NCBI GenBank assembly: GCA_002786025.1
Contig: NHNW01000018.1
Span: 682,001-746,000, forward strand
Reading direction: 5' to 3'
DNA: 64,000 nucleotides
From: Zasmidium citrigriseum
Taxonomy: Eukaryota; Ascomycota; Dothideomycetes; Mycosphaerellales; Mycosphaerellaceae
Below, piece after piece: positions 57,604 through 64,000 of the stretch (the first letter of the stretch is position 1; every line of letters starts with the position of its first letter). Under the pieces are notes generated by a model, which was not told where the DNA came from, made no database searches, and saw only the letters and a list, made by a program, of their open reading frames with translations. The position numbers and the translations under genes are program-made.

Positions 57604-60600
57604 ATGACTACCGACACAAAGTACAGAGAACCCGAGGAGAGTGACGATTCGGGCTCCCCTTGTGAGGACGACCCATCTGAGGAGTGCGAAGATGATCGCT
57701 GTGGAGGCCCGGAATTGCCAATATGGCATTGCGTCGACTGCGACAGCTCGTATTGTAGGTTCGTATACTGACTTCGTTCGCCTTGCCAGAGACAAAAATC
57801 TGACATCGGTCTCAGCGATTGCTGGGGTCGGCAAGGACCTCACAAGCCCAAGAAGAAAGGCCGAGATGGTGTACCACACGAGAAAACGAGTCCTCAAGTT
57901 GTCAGACGGCTGAAAGGCATCTTACACCCCACGAGGAATCCTCAGGAGATCCAGAAACTTCACGAGGAAGATGAAACGACCAAATGGTTTGGGGTCTCGA
58001 AAGACCACGCTGGACGACCTGTATTTGAGGACTACGGCCGCTATGCTACGCTCATGTCCAGCATCTCGCCCATCGAGAGTATGGGGAACCGCTATCCCCA
58101 GATCGTATCCTTCATTGGAGTCACCAACGCGGGCAAGTCGACACTTATCAAGATGCTGGTGAATCACGACACGCAGGCTGTCAATTCCGAGAACAGAGCA
58201 ATGTTCCCTTCTCCGGTTGTTGGAAGCGTTGTCAACGATACCCTGCCTACTTCGGGAGATGTTCATCTGTACGCGGATCCAGCGACACATGCAGAACAAT
58301 TACCAATCATATATGCCGACTGCGAAGGATTCGAGGGAGGCGAGCGAGTGCCTCTTGGAGCGCGTGCCCGGAAGCGAGTCAATTCGGATCCAGAGAAGAA
58401 TCAATTATCCAAGCCGGCGAACGTCTACTCTCGCCCTATCGAATGGGCCAACAGTGAGGAATCACGTCAACGAGAATACGCAGTGACAGCACTTTATCCA
58501 CGGCTGCTCTATACCTTCTCAGACTGCGTCGTGTTCGTGCTGCGCAACCCGAAGACGTTCCAGTCGGCTGTTTTGACGAAACTACTGGATTGGGGTGCAA
58601 GCTCTTTGGAAAAGTCCATCAATCAGCCTGCTCTTCCTCACTGCATCGTTGCTCTCAATGGCACTGATCCGGGTGTCGAGGACAAGGAATGGGACGTCAA
58701 CTTTGCAACCCAAAGCTTGCTTTCGTCTGTAAAGGGAGCGTTGGACTATGTCGAAGGCGTCCCTCGCTTTAGGGAGCTGGCTGAATACTGGCGAAGCCTT
58801 GGAAAACACATCTACTCCGTCGAAGACCTAATATTACGATATTACAGCTCCTTCAAGGTCGTTCGCATCCCCAGCAAGCCGCGATATACTACCATCAACG
58901 AGCAGATTGGCAAGCTGCAGCAGATCATCAAGGGGAACTGCGAAGAATCTTTCCGGAACAAACGACGAGCGCGAATGCTCACTAATGCCGACGAACTTAA
59001 TGTCTACCTCCAAAGCGGTTTCGATCACTTCACACAGCACCTCGATATCCCTTTCAACTTCATGAGAATATCCTTACTACGCAATCCAATCCCAAACGAC
59101 TTCGGCGGGCACATCCTTCAACTATGCACGACGATCAGCTCTCAGCAACCGAATCATCAACACGGCCGCATCGCCTGGATCTTCGAAAAGCTGAGCGTTA
59201 TGCTGGCGTCTTGCGTGCTTTTGGATTGCGCCCGCTTCAGAAAGGGAAGGGTGGATGAGCTGTTCTCGAACTATGAGAAGTTCTTTGACTGGGCCATGGG
59301 AGAGTACCTCGAGATGCATTATCCCTGCTCGTATATCAGTCCGGACGGAACTCGGCAGTGTATGCTGGTCAAGGCACGACATCAGCCGAAGGGCCATCAA
59401 GATGAAAAAGGGATCATTGCGGCTGGCGACTACCAAGCGGCATTCGATGCTGGATTCTTGCCCCAATGGAAGTCACAACTCCGAGCTGCGATCGGAAGCA
59501 TCCAAAGAGACTTCCAGTACGAGCTGGAGCAAGTTACTCACGGCCCTGATGTTCCCGCGATCCCAGAAGAGCGGATAGCCCTTGATCTACATGGCGAATA
59601 TCTCAACCAATTCTTCGAAGCAGTGGGACCGGCATCGTCGATATGCAGTCATGCTACCTGCTTCTGCTGCTTGATGGATGTGCCTGAACATCCTCTTCCT
59701 TGCGGACATGTGCTATGCACAGCCTGCATCAAGGCCTACGGCAAGCAGACCAAGTCCAATGTGGTTGTTCCTTGCTGCCCTCTACATATCGAATCGACCC
59801 GATGGGCAAAACCAGCGATTGTCAAGTTCAAGCCTCCTGGTGCAGGCGTTCGGATTCTTTCCCTAGATGGCGGCGGCATTCGTGGCATTGTACAGCTTGA
59901 AGTCCTCCGGGCGATCGAGCAAGTGCTAGGGAGCCATCTGCCTGTGCAGTCATTCTTCGATCTGATCGTGGGGACTGGAACGGGAGGACTTGTCGCTGTT
60001 GCGCTCTCGATGAGGGATCGCACTGTGGACTCTTGCATCGACATGTTCGCTGCCATCTCCGAGCACGCTTTCACTCCTCGAATCAAGGGCATACCATTCA
60101 TCAGCCAGATTGCACAGGTCATTGGAAGTGGACCAAAGTACAAGACGAAGCCACTATACGGAGCTCTGAAGACCGCTTTCACCGACGAGGACGATCTCTT
60201 TGGAACCAGCGACAAACGCCGCAGCGGTGCACGAGTTGCAATGACGACCACGAGTGCTACTGGTCAAGAGACTATCTTGCTCGCCAGCTATCGAAGACCC
60301 GAAGATCTGTTCCCGGCCTATTCTTTCGAACGCCCACACGATCCAGAGCTCGAACTCAAGACTTATGAAGCCATTGCTGCGACAGTTGCGACACCGGCAT
60401 ACTTTAGACCTTTCGTGTTCCATGGAAAGACGTATCTCGATGGTGGAATACGAAGTCCAAACCCAGCTTTCATTGCTGACCGTGAAAGACGACTCATCTG
60501 GCCTGAGGTGCCGGAGCCGGATCTTTTCTTGTCTCTCGGAACTGGCCAGAACAGAATTACAGTACTCCAGAAGCTTTCGGAGAGGCAGCCTTCTCAGGCG

Positions 60601-62466
60601 AGCCCGACCGCTGCAGGACCAAACTCGAAGAAGGGTTCATCGAGATGGAGAACACGAAGAGTCGATGATGTCTTGGAAGCTGAGCTTGCCTGGGCAGCGT
60701 TCCGGAATTATGCGGTGAGAGAAAGATCAGAGGCAAAGGGGAGGAGATTTATTCGCTTCAATCCGGATCTGGACCGCGAACCACCAGCCGCCGACAGCAA
60801 ATCCGATATGCTGTCATTGCAGGTGAATGTCCGCAAGCGTCTTCAGACTGCTCATCGTCAGGCTGCACTCCGAAACGTAGCACATCGACTTGTCGCTTCG
60901 AGCTTCTACTTGGATCTGCAGTCAAAAGCGACGGCCGAGAAGAGCGAGCAGATCTGTACGGGAGTCATTACCTGCCGGTTCGAAGACGGTAGCATGGAAA
61001 TGTGCGCTCTGGGCAAGATCCTTGACGAGGCTCGAAGCGACGACTTTGAGCCATTCTTCTTGATCAAACCGAATCAAGATCAAGACGACGGCGCCTTCAG
61101 GGTGATCATCACCAGGACGGTCATTCGTGGAATGACAGAGAACGCGATCTTTGGCCTGCCAAACGTCAGCATTCCTCTGCGAAACGAGAGCAAGGCAACA
61201 TCGATCAACTTGTTCTTGTCTGCACACGACGGGCTCGAACCCAATGGATTCCCCATCTCGGCCTTTCCACGAGTGCTTCTAGGAGAGCAGGTTGCCCAGA
61301 ATACGCGACGTCCAACCCGAACGAGCTCCGAGCAACATCTACGAAGCCCCTTGCAACGTCTCAAGTCTACCGACGGCGACTCTATCTCACTCAACGGCCA
61401 TCCAATCTCAGCATCTCTGACGAACAACAGCGAGGATTCTTGGCATGATACCAAGCTTTCACAATCTTCAACTGGCACGCAGAAGTCGCTTGCTGACCTG
61501 ATCGCACAGCACCAGGCGCAGAATGGCGGAAGCAGCATCAAGGGCAAGACGAACAGATTCTGGACATATATTGGCAACAACCACATGGCTCAGCACCCCG
61601 AAATGTACACGCCCGAAGAACTCTCCAAGTTTGGCATCGCAGCCACGAACGGGCTGGGCAGACCAGCAGAACTACCCACTCCCGCAAACGAGTCCTCAAA
61701 CTCGTCTGACGCCACAAGCATGACAGCCTTGCCTTCGCTGCGGTCAAGACACACCCTGCCAGCAGACCTCCCAGCCCAAACCTCCTTCGAACTCGAAGCG
61801 CACGAAAGGACGAAATCCGCTGACAAACCCACCAGAGAGGCCGAACACCGTGAGTTTTACGCTCTCGCTCGAGAACACGCCAGATCACAAGTTGATCTCT
61901 CGCAGCCCTCGTCACCTACTAAACAACAGTACCACCCCGCCACCCTGACACTCAAACCCGACACCTACATCCCCACCGGAGCCAAGAAACCCAATGGAAC
62001 ACGGCTCGAGATCCCGAGCATGTGCGAGACGGAATTCGAGGAGGATTCAGACTGGGTGTCGACGTATAGCGGGGAGGAGGGGGATTGTGCAGAGGCACAT
62101 GTGAGCCCCGTGATGCAGGTACGCATTCGCAATACGATTGACTCGATCATGAGTCTGTATAAAGGGAATGGGACGGTTTGTTGACGTGTGCGTGTTTTGC
62201 GTGGTTTTTAGTTCCCGCCTATGTTTCCCGGTCGAAGTCGAGAGAAGGGGTTCGAGAGGGGGGCGCTGGAGAGCGCGATTGAGAATTCGATGCCGGATGA
62301 GAAGTGAGTCATTCAATGAATGGAAGTTGAGGAGCAGAAGCTGATGTGACGATGTAGTACTGCCACCGCCCTCGATCGATGGCTGCAGTCTCAGAAGGGC
62401 AGCACAACATCCCTTACGAGGAAGAACGGCCGATTGAATGTCGTGCAAGAGGAAGTCGACGAATGA
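57604..62466 (+). CDS. Zinc-finger / P-loop GTPase / RING / patatin-like multidomain protein
   Basis: Four exons (57604-57758, 57816-62118, 62212-62303, 62358-62466) join in frame to 1552 residues. Domains: a short Cys cluster near 40-60 (WHCVDCDSSYCSDCW); a GTPase-like domain from about 145 with G1 GVTNAGKSTLIKML, G3 YADCEGFEGG and G4 IVALNGTDPG; a RING-type finger near 660-700 (CCLMDVPEHPLPCGHVLC); and a patatin domain near 730-960. The patatin domain has the oxyanion loop SLDGGGIRG and the catalytic Asp in YLDGGIRS (about 927). Its nucleophile motif reads GTGTGG instead of GxSxG, with Gly773 at the serine position. The tail is disordered. Reading through intron 2 gives a stop at 62184 and a shorter 1507-residue form. 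Role unknown; NTPase-patatin fusions often act in fungal non-self response. Confidence 0.88.
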
Positions 62467-62617
62467 AGAAGGAACGACCCTCTTATCCTCAAGGTATATC
62501 GACTGGGAACATTCACTGTGATCCAATCGTGGTCACTGATGTATGGCCTCAGCTCTGGTGGTCAGTACCAATTGATGCCACGAATACCCCATCGATATCA
62601 TGAGACTGACCATACCC

Positions 62618-62696
62618 AGGTCTAACGGTTATGATTGCCGCTTCCCAAACAGAAGGAGTATAGCGGCAGAAACGGGTTCGACTCCCGTCCATAGCA
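62618..62696 (+). tRNA. tRNA-Gly(CCC)-like, with intron; 5' acceptor strand missing
   Basis: From the D arm onwards this looks like a tRNA: A box AGGTCTAACGG (62618-62628), anticodon stem GCCGC/GCGGC, loop TTCCCA-A (anticodon CCC), a 14-nt intron after position 37, T arm ACGGG-TTCGACT-CCCGT with an intact B box, and 3' acceptor strand CCATAGC plus A. The intron's GGAG can pair with UUCC of the loop, as in spliced tRNA precursors. The expected 5' strand GCTATGG is absent; the bases there are CATACCC, which do not pair. It is probably a 5'-damaged copy or pseudogene. Confidence 0.55.
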
Positions 62697-63242
62697 TTCC
62701 CTTTTTGCTCTTCTGAAGGACCTGTCACTGCAATGGGGAAGAGGGTTCAAAGGGCGTATCGAAGGGCAGATCTTTTGAAGCGTTGATGGAGATATCCACA
62801 CGATACCTGGTTTTGTTCTTCTTCTTTCTATGTACATTTCATGCAGATCAATATGTGAAGGCTGAATGTAATGTTTTGAATTGGAAATCGCCATGCTCGC
62901 TCGATGAGAACTGTCGTTGCTGCAATTGAATAACCAGAAAGCCAGTGAACGCCGTCTATGATCGCTGGAACGCTGATTGTGGGTCGCTCTGGATTGTTTT
63001 TTTTCCGTCGTATAGGAGTAGAGTGTGTAGAGTGTGTAGTGTTGATCGAGCACACGAGAGCGTCCAAGTAGTGCTGGCATTCCTGGAGAGCTGAGAGGCA
63101 TGATTGCCATGATAGTTCCCACTCCTGAGGGAGAGCTCACGTTCGACTTGCGTTGTACGACTACTGTACGGCGGTAGTCGTAGGGCTCGCCATGTGTCGT
63201 CTCAAGACGTTTCCACCTCATCATTGACCACGAGCTCATATA
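62697..63242. other. Intergenic
   Basis: 546 bp between the tRNA-like locus and the stop of the last gene. It contains a T8 run near 62997 and a short GTGTAGA repeat near 63024-63045. No gene is seen. Confidence 0.5.
62702..62706 (+). terminator. RNA polymerase III terminator (T5)
   Basis: Five T residues 5 bp after the discriminator base of the tRNA-like sequence, where a Pol III terminator is expected. Confidence 0.55.
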
Positions 63243-63949
63243 TCACCGCCGATAATTATGCGGCATCGGCACCGTCGGCGGCGGCGGCGTCCTCCCTCCC
63301 CCACGACTCCTACTCCGCCTCCGACTCTTCCTATGCTCCTTAACACTCATATCCACACTGTCCCTCCTCTCCTTGACCGCCTTCCTGGGCCCATTGTCCT
63401 TAACCGGCGCCCCAAACCTCGGGTCTCTGATCGCAGGAGCCTTGTCACTCGGGAATCCAAACTCCACCAAGCTGAAGTAATAGTCCAGCACTTCGGGATA
63501 TCGGAGACAAGATGTCCGCCAGTCTTGATCGACGCCCTGTTGGAGGATCGTGTTTGCTTGCTCGATTTGCGAGTGGATGAGTTGCAGTTGGGCGGCTTGG
63601 AGGGGTGGGCGGCCGTTGTAGCGGTGGTAGAGCGTGTAGTAGGGGAGGGTTTGGAGGTAATTGCGGTGGGCTTCCATGCGCATGGCGCGCAGGGCGTGGA
63701 AGGTGGTTATGATTTGGTTGCGGGCGTGGTTGAGGATCCAGTCACTGTCCTAGTAAGCATACTGGCGCATTCGGTGGGGTTAGGATTGACATACCGAATC
63801 CTTTGATACCCCTCCCACCGCTCCATGGCCTGATTGAGCGCGAGCTCGAGTCTCTGGCCCTCGTGAGGACATTCCGGGAATGGCGGAGCACCACAGATGG
63901 CGCAGCTGGCTTCCACCTCCGCCGGTCCTGTGGCCATGAGGCCGACCAT
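63243..63949 (-). CDS. Conserved fungal protein with N-terminal Cys motif, unknown function
   Basis: Two exons (63949-63795, 63744-63243) giving 218 residues. The acceptor used is the CAG at 63745-63747, not the TAG 5 bp earlier on the transcript; only the former keeps frame (QRIR-DWILNHARNQ). The N-terminus has ASCAICGAPPFPECPHEGQRLELAL, split here as a CxxC...CxHE cluster that could bind zinc. A helical middle (ILNHARNQIITTFHALRAMR, then PYYTLYHRYNG) follows. The C-terminus is Arg/Ser-rich (EHRKSRRRSRSRGGGR) with a Pro run, like an RS-type tail. I recognise the overall pattern as common in ascomycetes but know no function. Confidence 0.82.
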
Positions 63950-64000
63950 GGACCTCTAGCCTGTCGAATCCCTACTGTCTCGTGATCTCGTCCTTCCTAG

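Noticed and set aside
62047..62526. 159-codon minus-strand frame over the end of the patatin gene
   Set aside because: Antisense to spliced coding exons that join in frame; no recognised features.
1..64000. Secondary-metabolite gene cluster
   Set aside because: No PKS, NRPS, terpene synthase, P450 set or pathway regulator is present; neighbours are functionally unrelated.
1..64000. Transposons or RIP-mutated repeats, CRISPR arrays, phage or viral genes
   Set aside because: No terminal repeats, transposase, reverse transcriptase, AT-rich mutated blocks or regularly spaced repeats were seen.

Overview
The window is nuclear DNA of a filamentous ascomycete (Pezizomycotina). Protein similarities and style point towards Dothideomycetes, possibly a Mycosphaerellales/Capnodiales species; that placement is an inference. 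Support comes from many short spliceosomal introns (mostly 46-94 bp, GTRNGT...YAG), small intergenic spaces, fungal-only families (HET domain, DUF3602, CE16, Bir1, Fic1/Inn1, Osh3) and the lack of any bacterial signature. I find 29 protein-coding genes, 28 of them complete inside the window, plus one tRNA-Gly-like locus. Exon joins were worked out by hand from frame, splice sites and family alignment.

Layout. 1-8.6 kb: 5'-truncated unknown gene (+), secreted GH53 galactanase (-), amino-acid permease (-), membrane-anchored PP2C phosphatase (+), GFA/CENP-V-like protein (+). 8.7-16 kb: HET-domain protein (-), unknown 122-aa protein (-), dienoyl-CoA isomerase (-), Osh3-type oxysterol-binding protein (-). 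17-20.5 kb: DUF3602 GRGGAGN-repeat protein (-), actin-related protein 1 (-). 21-31 kb: CE16 esterase (+), serine carboxypeptidase (+), unknown protein (+), C2-domain cytokinesis protein (+), small hydrophilic protein (-). 31.5-40 kb: membrane-anchored pepsin-like protein lacking the first catalytic motif (-), 1128-aa GPI-type repeat surface protein (+), SHB17-like phosphatase (-). 40.8-49.7 kb: MOSC/mARC-like protein (+), NEDD8 E2 Ubc12 (-), NBR1-type autophagy receptor (-), reticulon (+). 50.4-56 kb: omega-like GST (+), Bir1 survivin (-), Tam41 (+). 57.6-64 kb: a large zinc-finger / GTPase / RING / patatin protein (+), a tRNA-Gly-like locus (+) and a conserved Cys-motif protein (-).

Most genes are unrelated housekeeping or secreted functions, and I see no biosynthetic cluster. 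Loose themes are cell division and trafficking (Bir1, Fic1-like, Arp1, Osh3, reticulon), secreted or surface proteins (GH53, CE16, S10, A1-like, GPI repeat protein) and self/non-self-type proteins (HET and the patatin protein).

The strongest candidate for something undescribed is the patatin gene at 57604-62466. It encodes an intact-looking P-loop GTPase fused to a RING finger and a patatin domain whose nucleophile serine is replaced by glycine (GTGTGG). Other notable points are two C-terminal exons of that gene hidden behind a read-through stop, a stop-free 51-bp intron in the CE16 gene, an alternative reticulon N-terminus behind a 311-bp intron, and an intron-bearing tRNA-Gly copy with no matching 5' acceptor strand.
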